12,076 nucleotides of DNA from positions 1 through 12,076 of the forward strand of contig CALGZD010000372.1 of NCBI GenBank assembly GCA_937934635.1, given 5' to 3'. This DNA is from an uncultured Deinococcales bacterium. Lineage in GTDB: Bacteria; Deinococcota; Deinococci; Deinococcales; Trueperaceae. A model generated the notes under the pieces. That model made no database searches. It had not been told where the DNA came from and saw only the letters and a list, made by a program, of their open reading frames with translations. Shown here one piece after another: positions 6,261 to 12,076 of the stretch (its first letter is position 1; each line of letters starts with the position of its first letter). Both the position numbers and the translations under genes were made by a program.

Positions 6261-7226
6261 TTATAAAACAGGTAAGCTGCTTAGCTTATCAAATTCGGAC
6301 TGCGCTTCAATAGTTTCAGTATCTTTTCCACTACCACAAGACGTATCAGCTTCTCCTACACTATAGGCAAGTGGATCATCAAAAACTACATCACCTTCAG
6401 TTACTTCACTACTTAAACCTTTAAAGTCATAAAGTTTGGCATCTAAAAGATGGCTAGGGTTACTGTGTTGTAAAGAGCGAAAAATATTATCAATACGACT
6501 AGAGTCTTCTTTTTCCCAAGCTCGCAGCATAGCCTTAATGGCATTGCGTTTTAAATTTGGCTGAGAGCCACAGAGATTACAAGGAATGATTGGAAATTCT
6601 CTAGCCCTAGCATAGCGAGCAATATCATTCTCCTGACAGTATGCTAGCGGACGAATCACAATATGCTGCCCATCATCGCTTTGAAGCTTAGGGGGCATAG
6701 CCTTTAAACGCCCTCCGTAAAACATATTGAGGAAAAAAGTTTCCATGATGTCATCTCGGTGGTGACCAAGCGCAATTTTAGTTGCACCAAGTTCACTTGC
6801 CACACGGTAAATAACACCACGGCGAAGACGTGAGCAAAGACTACACATCGTCTTCCCTACTGCAATTTTTTCAGACACTACACTGTAGGTATCTTGCTCA
6901 ACTATTTTGAATTCAACGCCAAAAGCTTCAAGATACTCAGGCAAGATATGCTCAGGGTATCCTGGTTGCTTTTGGTCAAGGTTCATGGCAATCAGTTTGA
7001 AATCAATTGGTGCACGTTTTTGCAGAGCAGTCAGAACATCAAGCAGCGTGTAAGAATCTTTTCCGCCCGACAAACAAAGCATAACTACATCACCGTCTTC
7101 AATCATGTTGAAGTCAGCGATAGCTTGTCCTGTTTGACGTTCTAAACGCTTACGAAGCTTATTGAAGTTTGTTGACTGCTTCTTTTTTTGAGGTACCACA
7201 CCATTCAATTGCTCAGCTACTACCAT
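6261..7226 (-). CDS. ttcA: tRNA 2-thiocytidine(32) synthetase TtcA
   Basis: The 321-residue protein belongs to the TtcA branch of PP-loop ATPases, which use ATP and an iron-sulfur cluster to thiolate cytidine 32 in the tRNA anticodon loop. Seen: the PP-loop SGGKDS (53-58), the cluster cysteines C128 and C131 in [39 protein letters not shown] (154-181, in two blocks) and the further [13 protein letters not shown] region (215-227; C216, C219). The core ends near residue 271; the last 50 residues are an acidic, Ser-rich extension not needed for the fold. The ATG at 7226 lies 7 nt behind a TAGACT -10 element and has no ribosome binding site, suggesting a leaderless mRNA. The GDPD gene follows after 8 nt. 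Confidence 0.95.
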   Translation of the reverse strand: MVVAEQLNGVVPQKKKQSTNFNKLRKRLERQTGQAIADFNMIEDGDVVMLCLSGGKDSYTLLDVLTALQKRAPIDFKLIAMNLDQKQPGYPEHILPEYLEAFGVEFKIVEQDTYSVVSEKIAVGKTMCSLCSRLRRGVIYRVASELGATKIALGHHRDDIMETFFLNMFYGGRLKAMPPKLQSDDGQHIVIRPLAYCQENDIARYARAREFPIIPCNLCGSQPNLKRNAIKAMLRAWEKEDSSRIDNIFRSLQHSNPSHLLDAKLYDFKGLSSEVTEGDVVFDDPLAYSVGEADTSCGSGKDTETIEAQSEFDKLSSLPVL

Positions 7227-7233
7227 AGCTTAA

Positions 7234-7263
7234 AGTCTACACGCTGCTAACTGTGATGGGCAA
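7234..7263 (-). promoter_or_regulatory. Candidate leaderless promoter of ttcA
   Basis: On the minus strand TTGCCC (7263-7258), 18 nt, TAGACT (7239-7234), then 7 nt to the A of ATG (7226). Transcription starting the usual 6-7 nt after the -10 would begin at the start codon. The promoter lies wholly in the 44-bp gap after the mutase gene. Confidence 0.6.
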
Positions 7264-7270
7264 TACTAGC

Positions 7271-8803
7271 TTAGCTTTGATACTCTCCCCATTCTTCACG
7301 CAATACTCCACACAATTCACCAAGCGTTGCCTTTGCTCTAAAGGCAGCTAGAACTGCAGGAAAGATATTATCTGAGCTTTTTGCCACTTCTCGCACATGT
7401 ACTAAAGCGCTATCTGTTTCAGCTTGATTGCGCTCTGCTCTAAAACGTTGAATTTCAGCTTCCCTATTTGCTTGAACGGCCTCATCCAAAACTTGAATTG
7501 GAATGACATCTTCTTGCTCTAGTGCAAATTCATTGACACCAACCACAACACGTTCTTTTTCTTCAACCTCTCGTTGAAACCTATAGGCAGCTTCTTCAAT
7601 TTCTTCTTGAATAAATTCAGCTTCAATCGCTTTGACGCTACCGCCTAAGTCTTCAATCTGAGCCATTAATGCAGCAGCTTCAGCCTCAAGCTCATCTGTC
7701 AGGTGTTCAACATAGTAGCTTCCTGCAAATGGATCAACCGCAGCAGGTACACCTGACTCCGTTGCCAATATTTGTTGTGTCCGTAGCGCAATTCGTGCAG
7801 ATGTTTCGGTTGGCAATCCTAAAGCCTCATCCATAGCATTGGTGTGTAAGGATTGCGTACCACCCATAACAGCAGCTAAAGCTTGATAGGCAGTTCGTAC
7901 AATATTATTTTCAGGCTGTTGAGCAGTTAAGGTACTTCCACCCGTTTGTGTGTGAAAACGCAGCATCTGACTTTTGGCGAGTGACGCTCCAAACTCATCA
8001 CGCATAATCGTTGCCCACATGCGCCTTGCAGCACGAAACTTTGAAACTTCTTCAAGGATGTCATTGTGGCAAGCAAAAAAGAAGCTCAAGCGAGGTGCAA
8101 ATTGGTCAATATCTAAACCTTTAGAAAGGGCAGCTCGAACATAGGCTTTAGCATTTGAAAGCGTAAAAGCAATTTCTTGGGCTGCGGTCGAACCTGCTTC
8201 ACGAATGTGATAACCAGAAATTGAGATAGTATTCCACTTTGGAACATTGTTAGTACAATACTCAAACATGTCCGTAATCAAGCGCATAGAGGCGTCAACA
8301 GGATAAATATATGTACCTCTAGCAATGTACTCTTTCAGGATATCGTTTTGAACCGTACCACCAAGTTGGTCACTGCTCACACCTTGCTCTTCTGCTACTA
8401 AAATATAGAGCGCTAATAACATCATGGCTGGTGCATTGATTGTCATAGATGTTGTGACTTGGTCAAGCGGAATTTCTTTAAAGAGCGTCCGCATGTCATC
8501 AATAGTTGCAATTGAGACACCAACCTTACCCACTTCACCTTTTGCAAACGGGTGGTCAGGGTCATAACCAATTTGTGTTGGTAAGTCAAAGGCTACACTA
8601 AGACCTGTTGTGCCTTGCGACAGTAAGTATCGGTAGCGCTCATTTGATTCTTCAGCCGTGCCAAAGCCTGCATACTGGCGCATGGTCCAGTAGCGTCCTG
8701 TTGAATACATTTGTGGATAGACACCACGAGTAAAGGGGAACTCACCTGCTTTGCCTAACTTGTCGTCTAAGTTTTCAGGTGGAGCATCATAAGTCGATTT
8801 CAT
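7271..8803 (-). CDS. Methylmalonyl-CoA mutase, large (catalytic) subunit without B12-binding domain
   Basis: The 510-residue protein is the TIM-barrel acyl-CoA-binding half of the coenzyme-B12 mutase that interconverts (R)-methylmalonyl-CoA and succinyl-CoA. Family motifs are clear: [14 protein letters not shown] (20-33), [15 protein letters not shown] (40-54; Y44 corresponds to the active-site tyrosine of the mutase), [36 protein letters not shown] (148-168), SGYHIREAG (196-204; H199) and [29 protein letters not shown] in two blocks near 287-315. The Y44 and RG-TYIYP residues favour methylmalonyl- over isobutyryl-CoA. The C-terminal DxHxxG cobalamin-binding domain is absent, so a separate small subunit must be encoded elsewhere, as in archaea and some other bacteria. 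TAGAAT lies 6 nt before the ATG. A TetR gene lies 120 bp upstream on the same strand. Confidence 0.95.
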   Translation of the reverse strand: MKSTYDAPPENLDDKLGKAGEFPFTRGVYPQMYSTGRYWTMRQYAGFGTAEESNERYRYLLSQGTTGLSVAFDLPTQIGYDPDHPFAKGEVGKVGVSIATIDDMRTLFKEIPLDQVTTSMTINAPAMMLLALYILVAEEQGVSSDQLGGTVQNDILKEYIARGTYIYPVDASMRLITDMFEYCTNNVPKWNTISISGYHIREAGSTAAQEIAFTLSNAKAYVRAALSKGLDIDQFAPRLSFFFACHNDILEEVSKFRAARRMWATIMRDEFGASLAKSQMLRFHTQTGGSTLTAQQPENNIVRTAYQALAAVMGGTQSLHTNAMDEALGLPTETSARIALRTQQILATESGVPAAVDPFAGSYYVEHLTDELEAEAAALMAQIEDLGGSVKAIEAEFIQEEIEEAAYRFQREVEEKERVVVGVNEFALEQEDVIPIQVLDEAVQANREAEIQRFRAERNQAETDSALVHVREVAKSSDNIFPAVLAAFRAKATLGELCGVLREEWGEYQS

Positions 8804-8809
8804 GAGACT

Positions 8810-8815
8810 ATTCTA
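8810..8815 (-). promoter_or_regulatory. -10 element of a probable leaderless mutase mRNA
   Basis: TAGAAT (8815-8810) precedes the mutase ATG by exactly 6 nt, with no Shine-Dalgarno sequence. No good -35 at 17 nt was seen; TGTCA boxes in this region (8821-8825, 8841-8845, 8849-8853 on the plus strand) may mark an activator or repressor site. Confidence 0.5.
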
Positions 8816-8839
8816 CAAGATGTCATGGTTCAAAAAAGC

Positions 8840-8854
8840 ATGTCAGGCTGTCAT
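8840..8854. promoter_or_regulatory. Imperfect 15-bp palindrome upstream of the mutase gene
   Basis: ATGTCAGGCTGTCAT is a near-palindrome (ATG, CAG and their mirrors match; the centre and two symmetric bases do not). A further ATGTCAT lies at 8820-8826. Their position just upstream of the mutase -10 makes them operator candidates, possibly for the adjacent TetR protein. Confidence 0.3.
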
Positions 8855-8892
8855 AAGAACACATCTTGCATATTTACCTACAAGTTGAAACT

Positions 8893-8917
8893 TTCTAAAC
8901 TTTGGATAGTTTAAGAA
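8893..8917 (-). terminator. Weak hairpin after the TetR stop codon
   Basis: TTCTAAACT (8893-8901) can pair with AGTTTAAGAA (8908-8917) around a 6-nt loop, with one bulged base. It starts 6 bases past the TetR stop on the minus strand. The stem is A+T-rich and no long T-run follows, so it is only a possible terminator. Confidence 0.3.
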
Positions 8918-8923
8918 CAAACG

Positions 8924-9517
8924 TTAAGAAGTTGCTACACCTTCAAGCGCAATCTTTAGTTGTTTCCTGAGTTCATCATGAATTGGTTTATCTGGCCAGT
9001 ACGCTGCCCACTGCAAGGCAGTTAAGAAGTAGACATTTGCCAAACTACGCGCTAAACGCTCACTTGAAAAGTCGTCTCTCACTAACCCTTTTGCTCGACC
9101 CTTCAGCAAAACTTCTCTGAAAATGCTTGCCAAAGGCAAGGCTTTATAGGCAGCTCTTGAACGCTCGGCATCAGGGTTTAAAAGCTCATAGCTTAATGGA
9201 GGAACTAAGGGTCTATTGTTTTCAACAAAGTTGGCTAGTTCAGCAAAAGCAGCATATAGTGCCTCAAAAGGGTCTTCGACCGATAAGGTTAATTCCTGTA
9301 AATGCTGTAAATTTTTAGCAAAATACTCAGTTAAAATTGCTTCTTTGTAAGGATAGTAATTGAAAAAGGTGCCTCTAGATATTTCTGAAGCTTCTGCAAT
9401 ATCTATAACAGTTGTTTCTTGAAAGCCTTTTTCAACAAAAAGTTTAATAGATTCATTGAAAATTCGCTCACGGCGATTTTGTTTTTGTTTTTCTCGTACG
9501 CTCGAAAGCATAGTCAT
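8924..9517 (-). CDS. TetR/AcrR-family transcriptional regulator
   Basis: The 197-residue protein has a typical TetR N-terminal DNA-binding domain at about 14-62: RERIFNESIKLFVEKGFQ, then TTVIDIAEASEISRGTFFNYY, split by the helix-turn-helix turn (helix-turn-helix about 35-56). The remaining all-helical part (65-197) is the variable ligand-binding and dimerisation domain, and its ligand cannot be told. The ATG at 9517 lies 6 nt behind TAAGAT (9529-9524), another leaderless layout; ATG at residue 3 is an alternative. It sits upstream of the mutase gene on the same strand and is divergent from holB. Control of the mutase or of acyl-CoA/fatty-acid metabolism is a reasonable guess from context. The gap to holB contains two 18-bp palindromes suited to TetR dimers. 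Confidence 0.93.
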   Translation of the reverse strand: MTMLSSVREKQKQNRRERIFNESIKLFVEKGFQETTVIDIAEASEISRGTFFNYYPYKEAILTEYFAKNLQHLQELTLSVEDPFEALYAAFAELANFVENNRPLVPPLSYELLNPDAERSRAAYKALPLASIFREVLLKGRAKGLVRDDFSSERLARSLANVYFLTALQWAAYWPDKPIHDELRKQLKIALEGVATS

Positions 9518-9523
9518 GACCCT

Positions 9524-9529
9524 ATCTTA
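9524..9529 (-). promoter_or_regulatory. -10 element of a probable leaderless tetR mRNA
   Basis: TAAGAT (9529-9524) is followed by 6 nt (AGGGTC) and then ATG 9517. The AGGG is too close to the start for a normal ribosome binding site. No clear -35 was seen. Confidence 0.45.
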
Positions 9530-9586
9530 TCCTAAGATTTATAAACCCGTCTACTAAAGTATTAAACAGTATTCTCATATACATTC

Positions 9587-9614
9587 TGCATTCCACCAAA
9601 TGCATTCCACCAAA
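9587..9614. repeat. 14-bp tandem repeat enclosing an 18-bp palindrome
   Basis: TGCATTCCACCAAA occurs at 9587-9600 and 9601-9614, with a decayed third copy TATATTCCA at 9615-9623. Across the junction, TGCATT-N6-AATGCA (9587-9604) is a perfect 6-bp inverted repeat. Size and position suit an operator of the divergent tetR gene. Confidence 0.55.
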
Positions 9615-9629
9615 TATATTCCAATTAGA

Positions 9630-9660
9630 AATTGCGATTTAGGCTATCGCAGTTTAAACT
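9630..9660. repeat. Inverted repeat and AGTTTAAACT palindrome in the tetR-holB gap
   Basis: AATTGCGAT (9630-9638) pairs with ATCGCAGTT (9646-9654) around 7 nt, with a single G-T wobble. The second arm overlaps the perfect 10-bp palindrome AGTTTAAACT (9651-9660). The role is unknown. Confidence 0.45.
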
Positions 9661-9703
9661 TATTGAGTAGGTTAAAGATGGCAATAACAATTAAGGCTTG
9701 TAG

Positions 9704-9721
9704 GCTATTGGTTGTAATAGC
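9704..9721. promoter_or_regulatory. 18-bp palindrome just upstream of holB
   Basis: GCTATT-N6-AATAGC is a perfect 6-bp inverted repeat with the same geometry as 9587-9604; both share ATT-N6-AAT at the core. It ends 15 nt before the holB ATG, where a bound repressor could block the promoter. Confidence 0.4.
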
Positions 9722-9736
9722 TGTATCTAAACAAAT

Positions 9737-10690
9737 ATGTCTGAAGAAATAAGTCAACAACTCCCAATTCCAGACTTCATGACAATTCAAGGTCATGAAG
9801 AGTCTAAAGTAGTATTACGCAAACTTCGGGCTCACACCTTACTGTTTACAGGACAAGAGGGTGTTGGCAGGCGCTTAAGTGCTCGCTGGTACGCTGCGCT
9901 GCTCAATTGCCAAAATGCACATGAAGACAGTCGTCCCTGTGGAGCTTGTCCTAGTTGTGCAGCTATGAAACTGGGCAGTCATCCAGATTACCGAGAAATA
10001 GCTCCTGAGCTCACGACTAAATCAGGTAAGTTGAGTCGTAAACCGCAGTTTAGGATTGATGATTTGGTGAAGAGGGAAAATGGTAATCCTGAACCACTTA
10101 GGAGGTGGCTCGAGCTCCGCCCCACCTACCGTCACCGCATTGGCGTAATTGACCACGCAGAAAGCCTAAACGAAGCTGCCGCAAATGCATTTCTCAAAAT
10201 GCTTGAAGAACCCCCAAGCTACAGCACAATCATTTTAATAGCCCCAGACATGCAATCTGTTCTGCCAACCATTGCTTCGAGGTCAACACCTGTGCGTTTT
10301 GGCACAATAGCTATATCCCATAATCAACTCGAACAACATCCATTAGCGAAACTAGGTCGCCCAGGCGATAGTGCCATGGCAAAAGCTTATCCTGATGCCT
10401 TCAGTAATGTTCATACACTTGTCGAAGACTACGTTGAAAGCCTAAGCAATACCTTAGAACAAAGCTTTGAAAAAGCAGATGCCCTAGAGAAACACTGGCT
10501 TGGTAGTTCCGAAAGTCATCTTTTTTCAGTACCAGAACTTTTACGGGCAAAATTAAGTCAGGAAGCTCCAAATAGCTATGCTTATGCGGATTCTGCGCTA
10601 GCAGACTGTGAAAAAGCTTTAGAAAGCTATGCAACGCCAAGTCTAGCCTTACAAGTTTTAACTTTAAAACTTAGAGACTTATTTCAATAG
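9737..10690 (+). CDS. holB: DNA polymerase III delta-prime subunit (clamp loader)
   Basis: The 317-residue protein is a clamp-loader AAA+ subunit, acting with DnaX and delta to load the sliding clamp. The P-loop is degenerate, TGQEGVGRR (38-46), with arginine where a catalytic lysine would be, as expected for the non-ATPase delta-prime. Four cysteines (C58, C68, C71, C74) in a CGACPSC-type cluster form the zinc module. The altered Walker B VIDHAE (137-142) is followed by NAFLKMLEEPP (150-160), and ASRS (180-183) stands where the SRC arginine-finger motif lies. The divergent C-terminal part is the collar domain. Length is normal. No ribosome binding site is seen; TATCTA lies 7 nt before the ATG. 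The lysK gene follows after 90 bp and a terminator-like hairpin. Confidence 0.9.
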   Translation: MSEEISQQLPIPDFMTIQGHEESKVVLRKLRAHTLLFTGQEGVGRRLSARWYAALLNCQNAHEDSRPCGACPSCAAMKLGSHPDYREIAPELTTKSGKLSRKPQFRIDDLVKRENGNPEPLRRWLELRPTYRHRIGVIDHAESLNEAAANAFLKMLEEPPSYSTIILIAPDMQSVLPTIASRSTPVRFGTIAISHNQLEQHPLAKLGRPGDSAMAKAYPDAFSNVHTLVEDYVESLSNTLEQSFEKADALEKHWLGSSESHLFSVPELLRAKLSQEAPNSYAYADSALADCEKALESYATPSLALQVLTLKLRDLFQ

Positions 10691-10711
10691 CAAAAATGCT
10701 ATACCTTTCTC

Positions 10712-10736
10712 CCCTCCCTCAAAATTTGGGAGAGGG
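10712..10736 (+). terminator. G+C-rich hairpin between holB and lysK
   Basis: CCCTCCCTCAAA (10712-10723) pairs with TTTGGGAGAGGG (10725-10736) with one C-A mismatch and one T-G wobble. Its high G+C content stands out from the surroundings. It begins 22 bases after the holB stop and is followed by TTGTT, giving a plausible terminator. The CCCTC...GAGGG form also resembles dispersed palindromic repeats seen in many genomes. Confidence 0.6.
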
Positions 10737-10767
10737 TTGTTATGGCGAATATACCCCACAAATAACG

Positions 10768-10773
10768 ATAGAC
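10768..10773 (+). promoter_or_regulatory. -10 element of a probable leaderless lysK mRNA
   Basis: TAGACT precedes the lysK ATG; the 6-7 nt between hexamer and start codon match the layout seen at ttcA, tetR and the mutase gene, and the hexamer equals that of ttcA. No ribosome binding site and no strong -35 were seen. Confidence 0.5.
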
Positions 10774-10780
10774 TTAAGAC

Positions 10781-11842
10781 ATGTCCTTTGATGCCGTCCG
10801 CTTTCTAGAAAACACCATCCGCATTCCTAGCACGTCTGGTGAAGAAAAAGCTGTTGCAACCTATCTCATGCACACAGTCACTGCCTTTGCAGATGAAACT
10901 TTTGTTGATGACAGTACTAGTTTTGTCGCCCATTTTAAGGGTGGTACAGGTCCAAACATTCTTTTTCTAGGTCACATAGACACCGTGCCTGGCAACATAA
11001 AAGTCAGAACTGAAGACGGTAACCTCTACGGACGTGGTGTTGTCGATGCCAAAGGCTCAACTTGTACAGCCCTTGCTGCAGCAATAGAACTCGTCAACGA
11101 AGGGCACAAGCTTAACTTCACTGTGATTGGCGCTAGTGAAGAAGAAGCACCAACCAGCAAAGGCGCACGTTTTGCACTTAAAAACTACGAAAAACCTGAC
11201 CTACTCATCATTGGTGAACCTAGCAATTGGGACGCCATAACACTGGGCTACAAAGGCAGACTGGTCCTAAAAGTTACCAGAGAAAAAGAGAACTTCCACA
11301 GCGCTGGCAACGACACAACCGCAGCAGAAGACATGCTCCCTCTCTGGAATGACTTAGTAGCTTGGAATGAAGAACAGAATAAGGATGCAAAAGGTATCTT
11401 TGATGCTATTCAACTTGCACTGCAAAGCATCAATACAGAGAGTGATGGTATGACGCAAAGCTGTAAAGCTAGTTTTGGTTTTAGATTGCCACCAGCGTAC
11501 CCGCCTGAAAGAGTTATGGAACTTATCCAGCCCATACTTACAAACTACGATGTAACTGTAGAGCCAACAGGCATGGAACAACCATACCGAGGTCCAAAAG
11601 ATACTGAGCTTACTAGAGCGTTTCGTGTTGCCATTCGTGAACACGGTGGCAAGCCAAGATTTAAAGTCAAAACAGGAACATCAGACATGAATGTCGTCAT
11701 GCCTCACTGGGATGTACCTGTGCTTGCTTACGGTCCTGGTGATTCTGCACTAGACCATACACCTCATGAGCATCTTGAGTTAGCAGAATATGAAAAGGCA
11801 ATTGCCGTCTTCAAAACAGCACTACTTCGACTACAAAATTGA
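10781..11842 (+). CDS. lysK: [LysW]-lysine hydrolase LysK (M20 metallopeptidase family)
   Basis: The 353-residue protein is an ArgE/DapE-type zinc hydrolase of the LysK branch. It releases lysine (and, in some species, ornithine) from the carrier protein LysW at the end of the alpha-aminoadipate route. Metal and catalytic residues are visible: GHIDTVPG (64-71; H65, D67), GRGVVDAKG (84-92; D89), ASEEEAPTSKGA (118-129; E120-E122), IGEPS (144-148; E146) and DHTPHEH (325-331; H326). The segment TGTSDMNVVMPHW (298-310) is typical of LysK. Length fits the family. LysW and the other lysine genes are not in the window. The start is the ATG behind a TAGACT -10, consistent with a leaderless mRNA; a hairpin separates it from holB. 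Confidence 0.92.
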   Translation: MSFDAVRFLENTIRIPSTSGEEKAVATYLMHTVTAFADETFVDDSTSFVAHFKGGTGPNILFLGHIDTVPGNIKVRTEDGNLYGRGVVDAKGSTCTALAAAIELVNEGHKLNFTVIGASEEEAPTSKGARFALKNYEKPDLLIIGEPSNWDAITLGYKGRLVLKVTREKENFHSAGNDTTAAEDMLPLWNDLVAWNEEQNKDAKGIFDAIQLALQSINTESDGMTQSCKASFGFRLPPAYPPERVMELIQPILTNYDVTVEPTGMEQPYRGPKDTELTRAFRVAIREHGGKPRFKVKTGTSDMNVVMPHWDVPVLAYGPGDSALDHTPHEHLELAEYEKAIAVFKTALLRLQN

Positions 11843-11882
11843 TTGGCTAGATGTAATTAGCGTGATAAAAAATTAAGATGCT

Positions 11883-11918
11883 TTGACATGTAATTTACAC
11901 TGTTTTGATATATGTCAA
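11883..11918. promoter_or_regulatory. Inverted TTGACAT pair upstream of the patatin-like gene
   Basis: TTGACAT (11883-11889) and ATGTCAA (11912-11918) are exact reverse complements 22 nt apart. TTGACA is a perfect -35, but 17-18 nt downstream only TGATAT/GATATA is found; TATACT (11921-11926) is a better -10 but badly spaced from it. A further small inverted repeat, CTGTT-AGA-AACAG, lies at 11925-11937. Promoter plus operator is plausible, not established. Confidence 0.35.
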
Positions 11919-11954
11919 CCTATACTGTTAGAAACAGAAAGCGGTCGCAAGCAT

Positions 11955-12076
11955 ATGTCCAAAACGTCTATCAGCACAACCAAAAACACACAGTCTTACG
12001 ACCTTGTCTTGCAAGGGGGTGGCGTAAGAGCTATTGCTTTAGTAGGTGCTATTAGAGAGCTTGAAAACCAAGGCTA
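11955..12076 (+). CDS. Patatin-like phospholipase, N-terminal fragment cut by window edge
   Basis: Forty complete codons are present from ATG 11955 to the end. Residues 15-33 read YDLVLQGGGVRAIALVGAI, the first beta strand and glycine-rich oxyanion-hole loop (GGGxR) that opens patatin domains; the usual GGGxRG has alanine in place of the last glycine. The catalytic GxSxG serine and DG aspartate would lie beyond the window. Family members are acyl hydrolases acting on phospholipids or other lipid esters. There is no signal peptide, so a cytoplasmic or membrane-face location is likely. The upstream AAGCGG is a poor ribosome binding site. Confidence 0.82.
   Translation, partial: MSKTSISTTKNTQSYDLVLQGGGVRAIALVGAIRELENQG

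Noticed and set aside
6026..6313. Open frame opposite the GDPD/ttcA junction, and similar long opposite-strand frames elsewhere
   Set aside because: They overlap well-supported genes with clear motifs and show no domain or ribosome binding site of their own.
7240..8923. Possible cobalamin riboswitch before the B12-dependent mutase
   Set aside because: The 120-base gap is too short for the full fold, no B12-box-like sequence was seen, and the -10 lies 6 nt before the start codon.

Overview
The window looks like a chromosomal stretch from an A+T-rich member of the Deinococcota (Deinococcus-Thermus). The best pointer is a LysK-type [LysW]-lysine hydrolase, typical of the alpha-aminoadipate lysine pathway of Thermus, Deinococcus and archaea. 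A methylmalonyl-CoA mutase catalytic subunit without a B12-binding domain, a stand-alone SARP-like (BTAD) regulator and several start codons 6-7 nt behind a TANNNT -10 element (the leaderless layout common in Deinococcus) fit the same picture. The assignment is an inference; no rRNA or marker protein is present.

Layout. 1-995 (minus): an NYN-domain nuclease-like gene (TTG start, good ribosome binding site) is followed after 5 nt by a P-loop nucleotide-binding protein cut by the window edge. 1287-2681 (minus): a secreted GH18 chitinase-like hydrolase whose N-terminus holds four 12-bp tandem repeats. 3002-3946 (plus): a prohibitin/SPFH membrane protein. 4201-5097 (plus): a short SARP/BTAD regulator, preceded by an intergenic region with five TTTGAC half-sites. 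5098-5469: a 372-base gap with two tandem-repeat blocks, a hairpin, a possible 38-codon ORF and a strong terminator reading plus. 5470-8803 (minus): methylmalonyl-CoA mutase, then TtcA (tRNA 2-thiocytidine synthesis) and a membrane-anchored glycerophosphodiester phosphodiesterase, the last two probably one operon. 8924-9517 (minus): a TetR regulator. 9737-10690 (plus): DNA polymerase III delta-prime subunit. 10781-11842 (plus): LysK. 11955-12076 (plus): start of a patatin-like lipase.

Most genes are housekeeping or metabolic (lysine synthesis, clamp loading, tRNA thiolation, acyl-CoA rearrangement, lipid turnover) and there is no sign of an insertion sequence, phage, CRISPR array or defence island. 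No clearly new multi-gene system is visible. The most interesting signals are regulatory: the TTTGAC box cluster before the BTAD gene, matched 18-bp palindromes in the tetR/holB divergent gap, a recurrent leaderless promoter layout, and the cryptic transcription unit at 5098-5470.
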